From Halicephalobus mephisto (lineage: Eukaryota > Nematoda > Chromadorea > Rhabditida > Panagrolaimidae): DNA of 23,454 nucleotides. The position numbers were made by a program, and so were the translations under genes. Under the pieces are notes generated by a model. It did not search any database. It worked only from the letters and a program-made list of their open reading frames with translations, and had not been told where the DNA came from. Below, piece by piece: positions 7,496 to 17,505 of the stretch; the first letter of the stretch is position 1, and every line of letters starts with the position of its first letter. The stretch is taken from contig SWDT01000097.1 of assembly GCA_009193035.1 (NCBI GenBank), positions 1 through 23,454 of the forward strand. Reading direction: 5' to 3'.

Positions 7496-8845
7496 CTAAT
7501 TGGGTTTCTTACGTTTCAAATCTTGTTCAACAGACAATTCGGCAATTCTAGCTTGAAGTTTGTCAATTTGCTCAAGATACTGTTCATTCAACTTCTTTTG
7601 CTTCTCGTACAAAGATTGCCAATCGACAGAAGTCAGGGTCTCAATTTGCCAATTCTCGGATTTCAATAAACCATAAACAAGAAGAAATGCCGCCAAATTT
7701 TTGTCTTTCTGCTTATCATTGCCAGTAAAAACGAAAACGTTGCCGCTGTAAATGTTTGCTAACTGAAAATTCGGATTCTTGTCTTTGCCAACTAAACAGA
7801 AAATAAATAAAAATTTCAATGCTTTAAAATAAAAAACTTATAAAAGCATCCAATAATTAAACTTTCTGCCCACTTTTGATGACCTTCTGGCAAGTTAGAA
7901 TGCAAATCAATTGCTGGAAATTTGTTTCCACCGCAAAAGCGAATCAGGCGTATGCCACTAAAATTTATATGTGTGAGAAGCAGTAAATAAAAACTTACAT
8001 ATTGTTTCGATTGTTTTCCGAATTGCGCTGGCTACTTGTCAAGCCCGATTCACCGACATACCGAATTCCGTTGACCTTTTGGCGAATTGATGCATTTCGA
8101 ATTAGCGAACAATGAAATTTGGCATAGCAACGAAATTTGTTTTTGATAGACGATTCAAAATTGTTGAAATATTGTTGGTAGATTTGTCGACATTTTATGA
8201 TGAAATTAAGTTCCTTCTCAAACTCAGACTAAAACTCGTGTTGAACTAAATTGAAGAAATTTAAAAAAGAATTACCAAAAATTTTTGATCGGTGATTCCA
8301 GTATTGAACAATTCCAAGACGTCAATTCCCGCAGGCTCAAGACGTTCACAACATTCAATTAGATGATTCACTTCTTTCAGTAATCCGTTGTTGTCATAAT
8401 CGCCAGTGGTGTACTAAAGTGAGATGGAATAAAGAAATACTATAAAAAGAAACTTACATATTTGTGTTTATGGTCTGTTCCAAAGATTGCTACACATGAA
8501 CCGGAATTGAGCCCTGTCGGAACCAAGATAGCAGCAGAACAACAAATACCTGAGACTGATGTATAACAGTGATATCTATCGAACTGTTTGCCGACAATTT
8601 TGTTTTTGTAATAGAAATCTCCATCGGTAATATTGTTTCCATCAAATGTCACTCGAAAAAGAGGCTTTCCGAGTACACAACCAGCATACTTAACTGCAAA
8701 TTCAGATTTCAACTCACGAATTCGTACTGAAATTAAAAATTTGATTAATTAAATTTTTTTAACTAAGAAAACTACCATCTTGGTCCTGAATTTCCGGTTT
8801 GTAGCGCGCAAAATCTTGATCAAAATGCTTTGGATATTGAGGCAT
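7496..8845 (-). pseudogene. six-exon cargo-like gene inside the Maverick; last intron lacks a GT donor
   Basis: The exons, read on the minus strand, are 8845-8776, 8726-8458, 8413-8276, 8228-7999, 7957-7842 and 7791-7496. Phases match at every junction (1, 0, 0, 2, 1), giving 372 aa. Introns are 41-50 bp with GTAAGT-like donors and TTTTAG/TTTCAG acceptors. Intron 5 begins ATAAGTTTTT where GTAAGTTTTT is expected, so its donor has mutated; splicing may fail or use a cryptic GT at 7883. The ATG is 2 nt after TTTTCCAG (8849-8848), as for a trans-splice site. Exon 2 is cysteine-rich with CCSAAILVPTGLNSGSCVAI; the C-terminus is a coiled coil (residues ~325-365). I do not recognise the protein. Being intron-rich between integrase and ATPase, it looks like captured host-type cargo. 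If intron 5 is tolerated, it may be a functional gene. Confidence 0.6.
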
Positions 8846-8847
8846 GT

Positions 8848-8855
8848 CTGGAAAA
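8848..8855 (-). promoter_or_regulatory. 3' splice site just before the cargo gene ATG
   Basis: On the minus strand TTTTCCAG ends 2 nt upstream of ATG 8845. In nematodes such a site this near a start usually receives a spliced leader. A cis-splice from an upstream exon is the alternative, but no coding exon is apparent between 8856 and 8962. Confidence 0.45.
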
Positions 8856-8962
8856 TAACAAAAATAGTTGAAATAAAACAGAAAGTTCATGCCAACTAAA
8901 TAAATAAACAAAAACAAATTTTCTTCGCCGGATTTTTTGTTCTAATAAATAAGCAAAGCTTA

Positions 8963-9697
8963 ATGGATTTTTTAGACTTATCAATTGATAATTTTTATTC
9001 AAAAAGAAACAACAATGAACTGCTTTCAAACTCAATTAGAGGTTGTATTATTGGGAAATCAGGTTGCGGTAAAACTAATCTATTAATGAATTTATTGCTT
9101 CAAGATTATTTAGATTACAACAACTTGTACATCTTTTCTAAAAGTTTGCACCAACCGAATTATCAAATTTTGATCAAGGGACTAGAAAATGGATTGGCCA
9201 AAAAGGAAATTTTAGAGTGTATTTTAAAACGGAAATTTTCAATTATCCCGAAAGTAGATGATGAAAAAACAATTACTGTCAATTGTTTTGAATGTTCTGA
9301 TGAAATTCCTGATCCTAAATTTATAGATCCTAACTTGAAAAATCTAATAATTTTTGATGACATTATTGACGAGAAAAATCAAAGTAAAGTTGAAAGTTAT
9401 TACACTCGTGGGAGGCATAATAACATCGATTGCTTTTACGTTAGTCAAAATTACATTAAATTGCCAAAAAATACAATCAGAGAAAATGCAAATTTCTTTA
9501 TTTTATTCCCACAAGACCAACAAAATTTAAACTATTTTTACAGAGATCATTGTTCGGATTCAATTTTGAAAGATGAATTTATTGATTTATGTAAAAGTAC
9601 ATGGGATGAAAAACATAACTTTGTTACAATTGATAAAACAAGTGATAAGAATTATGGAAGATTTCGAAAACAATTAAAATACTTTTACATAGTGTGA
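8963..9697 (+). CDS. A32/FtsK-type genome-packaging ATPase of the Maverick
   Basis: This 244-aa P-loop ATPase is expected to drive element DNA into capsids. Walker A is GKSGCGKT at residues 31-38, preceded by strand RGCII. Walker B is NLIIFDD at 127-133, followed by YYTRGRHNN (candidate arginine finger near 149-151) and the sensor strand CFYVSQNY at 157-164. This order and size (usually 220-260 aa) match the A32-like clade of FtsK-HerA ATPases in Polintons, virophages and large DNA viruses. The frame is intact. Context is TTAATGG at the ATG. It diverges from the cargo gene, with ~120 nt between. It is the last Maverick gene on the right. Confidence 0.9.
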   Translation: MDFLDLSIDNFYSKRNNNELLSNSIRGCIIGKSGCGKTNLLMNLLLQDYLDYNNLYIFSKSLHQPNYQILIKGLENGLAKKEILECILKRKFSIIPKVDDEKTITVNCFECSDEIPDPKFIDPNLKNLIIFDDIIDEKNQSKVESYYTRGRHNNIDCFYVSQNYIKLPKNTIRENANFFILFPQDQQNLNYFYRDHCSDSILKDEFIDLCKSTWDEKHNFVTIDKTSDKNYGRFRKQLKYFYIV

Positions 9698-9861
9698 TTG
9701 TTAGTTAAAGAAGCCTCTTACCACGTCAAGGTCATCACACACAAAGAGGGTTTTTGTCTATGTTTTGACAAGGAATTTCAACCTAGATTTAAAAACTATA
9801 AAATAGTATGAAAAATATATATTAATATGAAATATTCGTATATATCAATAAATAGTATTAA
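9698..9861. other. non-coding gap right of the Maverick ATPase
   Basis: The 164 bp are AT-rich, with TATAT runs at 9817-9845. No Maverick gene, terminal repeat or recognisable motif is visible. The right Maverick boundary should lie here or to the right, but I cannot place it. Confidence 0.4.
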
Positions 9862-9966
9862 TTATATCAAATCTTCATCTTCTGATTCGGTCTCCTGCTC
9901 TGCTTCTAGTTGCTTCTTCAAGGCAACTTGTTTATTCTTGAGGTTCAATGCACGAAGATGTGCTTG
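9862..9966 (-). pseudogene. C-terminal coding fragment with acidic tail, cut by a solo LTR
   Basis: On the minus strand about 34 codons directly follow the LTR end and finish at TAA 9864-9862. The sequence is helical and charged (LKNKQVALKKQLEAEQE, then TESEDEDLI). Acidic tails of this kind are common at C-termini of eukaryotic nuclear proteins, but the family cannot be named. The frame also stays open into the LTR, where it is meaningless. No matching upstream part appears on the other side of the LTR. Confidence 0.4.
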
Positions 9967-10274
9967 TGTAGTAAAAGTGATGGTAGTACAATATGTAGTA
10001 TAAGAGGGATGTCGATGGAGTGACATCTTAGGCGGAAAACTGTTGATTCCTACTATTAGCAATGAAAGCCTGTTTATCTCAACATAAACATAGAATAAAG
10101 AGAGGAAAGGTCCTCGTTTGACTGAAGTCAAACTCGGACCGATCTGAAGCTGGAATTTCTCAAAGACTGACTCTCTAACACTTTAGTCTCACTTCACAGG
10201 CGTCGGCTGACTGGGCAGAGCTTTGGGCATTCTGTCTAGGCCGTTCCAGTTTAACTCCGATCTTTATGCCTACA
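9967..10274 (-). repeat. solo LTR of the Ty3/gypsy-like element
   Basis: This 308-bp copy begins TGTAGTAAAAG and ends TATGCCTACA on the plus strand, with TGTAG/CTACA inverted ends. It matches the LTRs at 13240-13601 and 22371-22648 and is closer to the first. No PBS or PPT adjoins it, so it is a solo LTR. The flanks (GCTTG left, AAATG right) show no target-site duplication, which suggests that recombination joined it to its present surroundings. Confidence 0.85.
10109..10140. repeat. interrupted palindrome in the solo LTR
   Basis: GGTCC, two bases, GTTTGACT, GA, AGTCAAAC, two bases, GGACC form a 32-nt inverted repeat with a 2x2 internal mismatch. The same structure occurs in the other LTRs. 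Confidence 0.7.
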
Positions 10275-11662
10275 AAATGATGAATGCATGGCAATAAAAT
10301 TTCATATATCAGTTTAGGAGTTTAGGTTAAAAATCACTTGTCTACTGACAGAAATTGATTAACTGCTAATGAATTATGCTTAGCTTTGAGCTGGAAGCTT
10401 TAGAAAAGCTGGAAATATATAGCCATGAACTTAACTATTTTAGTTATATCCTCCTATATCACTAACAAGCATTAGATAAAACGACCAATTGTTCGGAACT
10501 ACTATTCATTACCTTATTTCAATTATGGCAATTGATAGATTCATAAAATTCTCTTTAAAATATTGATATAATGCATTATAACTCATAGTTTAAGACAAAT
10601 TTAATAATACTGATGTGGAAAGTGAGTCTTTTCTATTTCTAAATGCCTTATATATTATAAAAGATGTAAAAATTAATATTTACCAAGGATTTGAAATCAA
10701 ACATTAAGAATCACTGAAAATAATATCTGAATAGTCCTAACATAAGAAAATGAGATATCTCAAGGTTCGCCATTTTGGGCGAAATATGACATAGACTACC
10801 GTTGCCACACCGAAATTTCGAACTGCTTCCATTAGGATCCCCATCTATCTGAAGAGACAGAATTACTAAAACTTTTTCTTAGTTCAGAAGCTAGTCAAAA
10901 ATTAGAGACACTGTGAGAACTTTGATTTGCATGGAATAAAACAGTTTCTTTATTGAAAAATACTGTCCTTGATCAAAAACATGTTCGTTTGAATCTCAAT
11001 CGACATTGTTTCATTATTCTCATATAGAGTGTAAATTTCCAGTAATCATACATTTACTTGTATATTCATAAGAGTAGTAAAACACAACTTTTTAAGCTTA
11101 AAATATTGTGACGCCAAGTAATTCCCTCACTTTTATTGACTGGTTAATTGCAAAATCATCCAGATGTTTTCTTTCATTTCACCAAAAGTATTTTAGGTCG
11201 GATTTCTTCATTTTATGAGTTTTTATTTTTCTCATTCTGTATTCTAATTGTTATTTTTATTTCCTGTTGTTTGAAGCTGATCGGCAAAAAAGTTGATTTT
11301 TTGTGTCTCTACAGTAATGTGTCTATGACGCCGTGATTGGGTTTATTACTATAGAAGTAGGTTTTGTTTCTGTTTTATCAATATTTTTTATAAATATTCG
11401 AGATTTGTACTTAAATTGGAATCAGTTTATTTATTCACCATCAATTTTACTTTATAAACAATGCTTAAGTTACAACATGGATTTCTTCTTTCTTTATGGA
11501 ATTTTGACGTATAATAATCAAGGTTTTTCGATAATAAGTATTTTGGAGATAGTTGTAAAACAGATATGGAACATAAGGTCTTTCATAATAGTCAATTTAT
11601 AATTCGAAAACACTACTTCGGTAGCTTAAGTCTTTTATCTATTCTTTCTGTGAGTACGGTAT
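10275..11662. other. 1.4-kb stretch without a clear gene
   Basis: The stretch is AT-rich. Plus-strand frames at 11148-11336 and 11333-11602 are rich in F, I and L and look like chance. A minus-strand patch at about 10700-10830 follows a TCTCTTCAG acceptor-like site and reads DGDPNGSSSKFRCGNGSLC in one frame, which could be an exon remnant. A perfect small hairpin CTAC-TTCG-GTAG lies at 11613-11624, just downstream of the HSP70-like stop. Nothing else is supportable. Confidence 0.4.
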
Positions 11663-13239
11663 TTAGTCCTGGCTTTCTTCAATAACTTTGATATATGGTT
11701 CAACCTCTCCACTGAGGACTTGAAGAGCGTGAATGGCAGCTCCGGTGGCTGTGATGATCTCTAGTTCTCCGTCTATGACTAATTTTGCTTTAGGGAAATG
11801 TTTTTTAATCCATTCTTGAACAAAAGGAATTCTACAGGTTCCTCCAGCTAAGAACATAACATCTACGTCATCGAATGGAGTATATTGTATTTTCCTATCT
11901 CTTATTCGCTTGCATCGATCCTTCCTTTGAGTTGGGAGCGGATATAAATTAAATGTAATATAAAGATCATAATTATTTTCAAAACGTGTTTTTAACTTCT
12001 CTTCGAACCACTTTCTTGTGAACTCGACCATTCCTTCAAGACGAGGATGAATATCCGACAGATCAAGCCTGAAATAAATGATTTTCTCATTTCTCATAAT
12101 ATTTGACTCACTCTGTTTTCTCCTCAAAAGAAAGCTCTTGTTTGATCTTCTTCGCTGCTTCCAATGTTCTTAGTTTCACATTACTTCTTAAATCTTCTGG
12201 AATTGATTTTTCTAGTTCTTCAATAATTATATTGTCAATAGCTCTTCCTGACCATTTGGCATCGTAAATTGAATTTGATTCTCTGATACAAGTTGCATAC
12301 ATTTTGCCTTCATGTTCAGAAATTTCATAAACTCTCCAAATACAAGTCCCTCCTCCAATGTCGAAGATGGCAATCTTCTTTCCTGGTTTGATCATTTCAG
12401 AATACCTATCATTGGACAAATAATAGAGGAGATCGGCGTGGGTCTCTTCAATGATGTCTATCACTTCTATATTAGCCAACTTCGCTGCTTCAATGGTGCT
12501 TGAGATATAATTGTTAGAATATCTCGGGACAGTGATGACTGCTTTTCTTACAGAATTTCCATTATTGAATACATCCTGGTACTCACTTGCTGCTGTTGCC
12601 ATCCTTTCCAGAAAGATTGCGTTGATCTTTGGTAGGGAAAAATCTTCCAAACCTCGACAGGTCTGTGATCCTAAATGTGGCTGATCTTTTTTGAGATTAT
12701 ACTTGAAGGGCCATATTGATTGTTTTGAAATATTGTATCGATGACCTTCACTACACAGAAGTTTATGGTCGAAAATAACATGATCAGGTTTGGTTCTGAG
12801 TCTTCTGACCGCTGCTTTTCCAATAATCGGTTTCTCTTCATCAAATGAGACTACAGATTCTGTCCAGAGGTCTCCAGGAGAAGAGTTGTCAACTGGAATA
12901 ACATGGATTTATCTGTGTCTAGAAACAGCCAGGACAGACCTGGTTGATCCGAGGTCGATTCCCATAATATCCGTTCTTGGTTCATATTCCTTAACCAGCT
13001 TTGGAATGTGAATAAAATTATAATCTTCAATAGTGTAAGTTTTAGGGTTGTTTTTGTAACAATATTTGATTTCAACTAAGATGGGAGCTTCTGGATCAGA
13101 AATTATATGTCTGGCAAGGAGTGGTGGATTATAGTATGCCCCTTTAATAAAATTGATACTTTTGAAACTGTATTTGTTCAATTCAGAACCATACAGTTTA
13201 TTAACATTCTCTCGATTATCATAAAAAACAACATGAACT
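11663..13239 (-). pseudogene. HSP70-like ATPase-domain gene, 5'-truncated by an LTR, with an in-frame stop
   Basis: Coding runs from the LTR edge at 13239 to 12112, skips a 43-bp intron (12111-12069, GTGAGT...TTTCAG), and ends at 11663. HSP70 nucleotide-binding motifs appear in order: phosphate-1 MGIDLGSTRSVLAV, phosphate-2 IAIFDIGGGTCIW, and the adenosine motif VMFLAGGTCRIPFVQ, followed by GAAIHALQVLSGE. The protein ends shortly after the ATPase domain, so no substrate-binding domain is present. A ~95-residue N-terminal extension precedes the first motif and reads open into the LTR, so the true start is lost. An in-frame TAA at 12911-12909 interrupts the gene 13 codons after the GIDLG motif. 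It is a divergent HSP70 relative (chaperone ATPase superfamily), most likely a pseudogene; a hidden splice around the stop cannot be excluded. Confidence 0.8.
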
Positions 13240-13601
13240 TGTAGTAAAAGGGTGGTTCGATAAGATGTGTGAGAGGGGATGTCGATGGAGTGACATCTTG
13301 GGAGCTCCTTGATTAGGCAGAAAACTGTTGGTTCCTACTATTAGCAATTACTCTTGTTTATCTCAACATAAACATAGTACAAAGAGAGGAAAGGTCCTCG
13401 TTTGACTGAAGTCAAACTCGGACCGATCTGAAGCTGGAATTTCTCAAAGACTGACTCTCTAACACTTTAGTCTCACTTCACAGGCGTCGGCTGACTGGGC
13501 GGAGTTTTGGGCATCCTGTCTAGGCCGTTCCAGTTTAACTCCGATCTTTATGCCTACATGTCTAGGCCGTTCCAGTTTAACTCCGTTCTTTTATGCCTAC
13601 A
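13240..13601 (-). repeat. 3' LTR (with duplicated U3 end)
   Basis: This LTR runs from TGTAGTAAAAG to GCCTACA. It is longer than the others (362 bp) because the end facing the PPT carries a tandem duplication of ~42 bp: 13517-13558 and 13559-13601, both TGTCTAGGCC...TGCCTACA, differing by a one-base indel and a substitution or two. Confidence 0.88.
13393..13424. repeat. interrupted palindrome in the 3' LTR
   Basis: This is the same 32-nt inverted repeat as in the solo LTR: GGTCC / GTTTGACT / AGTCAAAC / GGACC. Confidence 0.7.
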
Positions 13602-13616
13602 TTTGCCCCCGCTTTA
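13602..13616 (-). other. polypurine tract
   Basis: On the minus strand AAAGCGGGGGCAAA directly precedes the TGTAGG start of the 3' LTR. A G-rich purine run in this position primes plus-strand DNA synthesis in LTR elements. It is broken by two C residues. Confidence 0.75.
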
Positions 13617-13755
13617 AAGCGGTGTCCTCATCGCTCTCAGTCAATTCGGCGTCTGATTGGCTAACTACTTGTGTTAGATGAGTCCTATACGATTAAGAGA
13701 GAATGACTACAATAAAGGATAAATGAGTAAATGTTACAATGGTTACAGTATTCAC

Positions 13756-16700
13756 TTAAAAACTTTCGTCCTGTGGTTCTTCATCTTTTTTCTCATTTCT
13801 TCTTCGTAACGGACGTAATGGTAACGTGATTGGTTCGTTGAATGGTTTAAGACGATCAGTTCTTTCAGTCTTCGTGCTTATCGGGTCGTCGATCGGTGTG
13901 ATGACTGCATTTGGTTGCTGGACGTCGATTACTCGGAATGGTCCTGACCATCTGTGGTCCAGCTTGTTCTTCTTCACATATTTACGGAATAAGACTAAAT
14001 CTCCGATTTTCGTTGTCTTATCTCTTGCTGATCGTATTGTTGTTATTTCTTTCGCGGCATGAGTTAAGTTGTGAGCTGAAAGTTCTTTAGCTATTTTCCA
14101 ACCTGTCTGAACTCTTCCTGCATGTTCATGTGGATTTGCAGATTCTCCAGATTCTTCTCGATCAAGGTTCCACATGTTGTCAATTGGTAAAATAGGGTCT
14201 CGTCCGATATTAAGTAGAACGGTGACGTGTGTGTGGATGAGGAATTGATAGCTAACATTGTTGGTTTAACTAGTAGATGCCAATTTCTGGCATCCGCATT
14301 CTGTTTGATGCCATCCATGATGACTTTATTGATTCGCTCAACTATTCCGTTTGCACTGGGGTTATATGGACATGTTGTTATGTGTTTAATTCCATATGTC
14401 ATTTCTAATTTCTTAAATTCCTTTCCAGTTAATGATCTGTGGTTGTCTGTGACTATTGATTCAGGTACTCCAAATATAGAAATGAATTGTTGTTCGATCA
14501 TTGTCACTATTTCGATAGCTTCCAGATTTTTGATTGGCTCTAGGATTGTAAATCTGGTTAGAGCATCTCGAATCACTAGAATGTGATTGAATTGATTTTC
14601 GCCTGTCGATGGGATAGGTCCCATCGTGTCTACATGAACCCTCTGGAATGGTCTTGCTGGTGTTTCTATCGGTCTTGTCTCTGCTGGAACTATGTCTCCA
14701 GGGTTTGTTTTTGCTGTTTGACAAGTCTTGCATGATTTGATGACCTTGATGATGTCGGTGGTCATGTTGGGCCACCACGCCCTCTCTTTAAGCTTTGTCG
14801 TCATCTTTTCTGGACCCATATGTCCTCCAGAAAATGGATCCGAGTGAAATTCCGTGATGATTCTTTGTCGTAGATTATATGGAATTAATGGTCGATCTTT
14901 TGTATCTTCTTCTACGTTGGATCGATGAATGACTCCTTTCTTGATGAGGAAGTGTTGAATATCTTCTTGTAGCTTTTCTTTTTCTTTTCCATTTGTTGGC
15001 CATCCTGTATTTGTTAATATGATTTGGAACAACCAATTATATTCCTTTTTCTGTTCCTTCTTGATTTCTTCTAACGTTGTGTGAGGTTTTCTTCCGGACC
15101 TTAGTTCCAAGAACGTGATTATTTCTTCTGGTTCTGGTGCCTTTCTTTCCGGATCTGGAAATCGTGATAGGTGATCACACAAAGTGTTCATCTTTCCTGC
15201 TCGATGTTTAAAGATTAATTGGTATGGGAATAATGCTACTTGAAATCTTCCCATTCTTCCTTCATTTGCTGGTCTTTTCATCAATGAACATACATTAGTG
15301 CTGTCGGTTATTACTGTGGTTTGTCCATTGTTGATGATGTAATGTTTGAAATGATCTACAGCTGCCACTACTGCTAACGTTTCGAGTTCTGCTGCTGAGT
15401 AGTGTTTTTCGTATTTATTTGTCTTTCTGGAGAAGTATGCTACTGGATGTAGGACTCCATTCTTTTCCTGCATCAATGCTGCTCCTATTCCTTCTTTCGA
15501 TCCATCAGTTTCCAGTGTGAAAGGTTCTTTCAGATTTGGAATGATTAGTGCCGGTGCTGTTGTGATGGCTGTTTTTAACTTTTCCAGGATTTTTGTATGT
15601 TCTTCTGTCCATTCTTTCTCCACATCTCTTCCTTTCTGTAGCAAGTCGAATAACGGTGCTGACATGCTAGCAAAGTTCTTGACGAATCGTCTGCGATAAG
15701 AGAATAATGCCAGAAGGGATTTGAGCTCCTTCTGTGTCTTTGGAGGTTGTATCTTGGTGATCTTGTCAGTTTTTGCTGGATCATGCGTTACTGTTCCGTC
15801 TTCAATTTTTAATCCTAAGTATGTGACTGATTCTCTGCCAAATTGAGCTTTGGCTGCTGATGCTTTCAATCCATACTTCACTAACGCTGCCAATGTTTCT
15901 TCGATGTCCTTGAGATGTTCTTCTTCGGTGTCTGACGCAATGATGATGTCATCGACATAATGGTATACGCATGCCTTTACGTCTTTTAAAGCAAAGGATA
16001 ACGCTTGTTGGAATACTGCTGGACTGGTTACCAAATCCAAACGGTGATCTGTTGTACGTAAATGATCCAAACGGCGTTCCAAATGCTAACTTTTCTACAT
16101 CCTCTTCATTCACATGTATTGAATGATAGCATTTTGTAGATCAAGGACGGTGAAAATTTTCTTGTTTCCAATGGAATTGAGAATGTCTTCCACTGATGCT
16201 ATTGACGATGCGGCTGGTCTGATGTTCTTGTTCAGCGTCTATAATCAATTGCCAATCGATATGTTCCATTATTCTTCTTGACCATTATTATTGGGCTTGA
16301 ATGGGACTTGTGGACGGTCTAATTATTTGTGATTCCAAGAGATTATCCAAAATAGCTTTTAGTTCATCTCGAAGATTGTACGGAATCTTATAAGGTGCCT
16401 GTCTAGTCACAATGGTTGAGTCAATGAGGTCAATTTTGTGAGTGATTGGACCTTTGAAATTTCCAGGTTTTTTATCTGGTCCTACGAATGCTTCGAGCTG
16501 TCTTGTTATGATTCGTTTTAACTCTGTCTTGTTTTTCTTAGATAGATTGATGTTACTCCAATCAATTTGTTCCATGACATGCTGAGTCTTTGACCTTTGA
16601 GCTTGCTCTTTCTTTCCAGGAAGTGCTTCCGTTACATCTGCTTCGGGAGATAAATATTCCGTTGGTCCTACGGTGATTTCATTGATGTGATGGATATCGT

Positions 16701-17430
16701 TTTCACTGTCTGTTTCTATCTGAGATTCTCCTATTTGCACTATTTTCGTCAATGGAGGGATATTGATGACGTTGTTAGTTCGATTGATGATTCTGACGGG
16801 AACTTCGTCTTGTTGTGATCCGTGGAAAATTGTTTCGGCTATATCTAGATTTTCCATTCTGAATGTGTCAGCCTTTTGCGTCATGTATGTTTTATCCATG
16901 TCTAGATTTGACGTTCGGGCTCTTAGGAAGTTGTCTCCAGGTTGTAGTGTTGCACCAAATGGTAGAAATGCTCTTCCTGAGATTCCGTCGTGTTTTGTCT
17001 CCACGGTGAAAATGTTAATTGTTCCGTTTGTGGTTTTGATTTTGTTATTTGCCAGATCAATCGATGCTTTTACTGTTCTCCAGGTGTCGATTCCTAGTAG
17101 AATCGGTGATGGTAACTTCTCTGTCATGAACAATGTCAGTTCTGATTTTATTGGTTCATTTCCCAGGGATATTTCCGTTTTGATGGCTCCATCGAATTTT
17201 ATTTTTGTGTTATTTACGGCATTTCCTATTGTTTCTTCTCTTCTGACCAACGTTGCTTCTTCATTTTGGATTAGTTTTAATGCTTCTGATGTTTTGATTA
17301 TCGATGCTGAAGCTCCAGTATCCACCAATGCTTGGTATTCTTTATTTCCAATTTTTACGTTTACATGAGGAAGTTGTTGTCTACGATTGTTTGTGATGGA
17401 ATAGACTGTCGGGACATAGTCGTATTCATC
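13756..17430 (-). pseudogene. pol region: protease, reverse transcriptase, RNase H, integrase (frameshifted)
   Basis: Protease (about 17370-17040) shows ALVDTGASASII and the partner motif ILLGIDTW, as in retropepsins. RT begins with the IIRPSTSP segment and then breaks: frame changes fall near 16290, 16237 and between about 16130 and 16060, across the fingers/palm region. The YVDD active-site motif is at about 15959-15948. RNase H follows with TLETDGSKEGIGAALM, ELETLAVV and ITDSTNV. Integrase has an HHCC zinc region (GGHMGPEKM, SCKTCQTAK), D in HVDTMG, D in IVTDNH and E in ANGIVERIN. One more frameshift near 14200 leads into the GPY/F-type end (HRWSGPFRVIDV, 13756-14175). Domain order RT-RH-IN defines Ty3/gypsy. 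The polyprotein once continued in frame from the envelope. Confidence 0.88.
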
Positions 17431-17505
17431 TGCTGAGTGTTGAGGTTGATTGTCTTCGTCTTTATTTGTTATGTGAATTAACGGTATGGCATTGATCTCT
17501 TGTCC

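Larger units (their letters stand above)
1187..9700. mobile_element. partial Maverick/Polinton DNA transposon (virus-like)
   Basis: The identification rests on four co-located hallmark genes: retroviral-type DDE integrase with zinc ribbon, A32/FtsK-type packaging ATPase, double jelly-roll major capsid protein and the C-terminal part of a penton-like minor capsid protein. A membrane fusogen, an HTH protein, a coiled-coil protein and a 93-aa protein accompany them. Genes are packed with gaps of about 20-40 nt (HTH, capsid, fusogen and 93-aa run tandemly on the minus strand). Missing are the protein-primed type B DNA polymerase and the adenain-like maturation protease, and no terminal inverted repeats are visible. 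The left edge cuts into the penton gene; the right edge after the ATPase is not defined. The capsid gene is broken, so this copy cannot be autonomous. The ends given are gene-based estimates, not true termini. Confidence 0.85.

Noticed and set aside
7496..8845. Maverick cargo gene as a serine or cysteine protease (GLNSGSCVAI region)
   Set aside because: No complete catalytic triad or family motif could be placed; the resemblance is limited to a small G/S/C-rich patch.
11148..11602. Two plus-strand open frames of 62 and 89 codons
   Set aside because: Composition is dominated by F, I and L as expected from T-rich DNA, with no motif, no conserved-looking residues and no start context.
12909..12911. 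In-frame TAA in the HSP70-like gene explained by an intron
   Set aside because: The frame is identical on both sides of the stop, with no residues missing by eye and no GT...AG pair that would remove it in phase; a nonsense mutation is simpler.
9967..13601. HSP70-like gene as a cargo unit mobilised between two LTRs of one element
   Set aside because: The LTRs flanking it are similar and in the same orientation, but there is no PBS next to 13239 and no PPT next to 10275, and the gene still has an intron, so it did not pass through a retroelement RNA in this arrangement.
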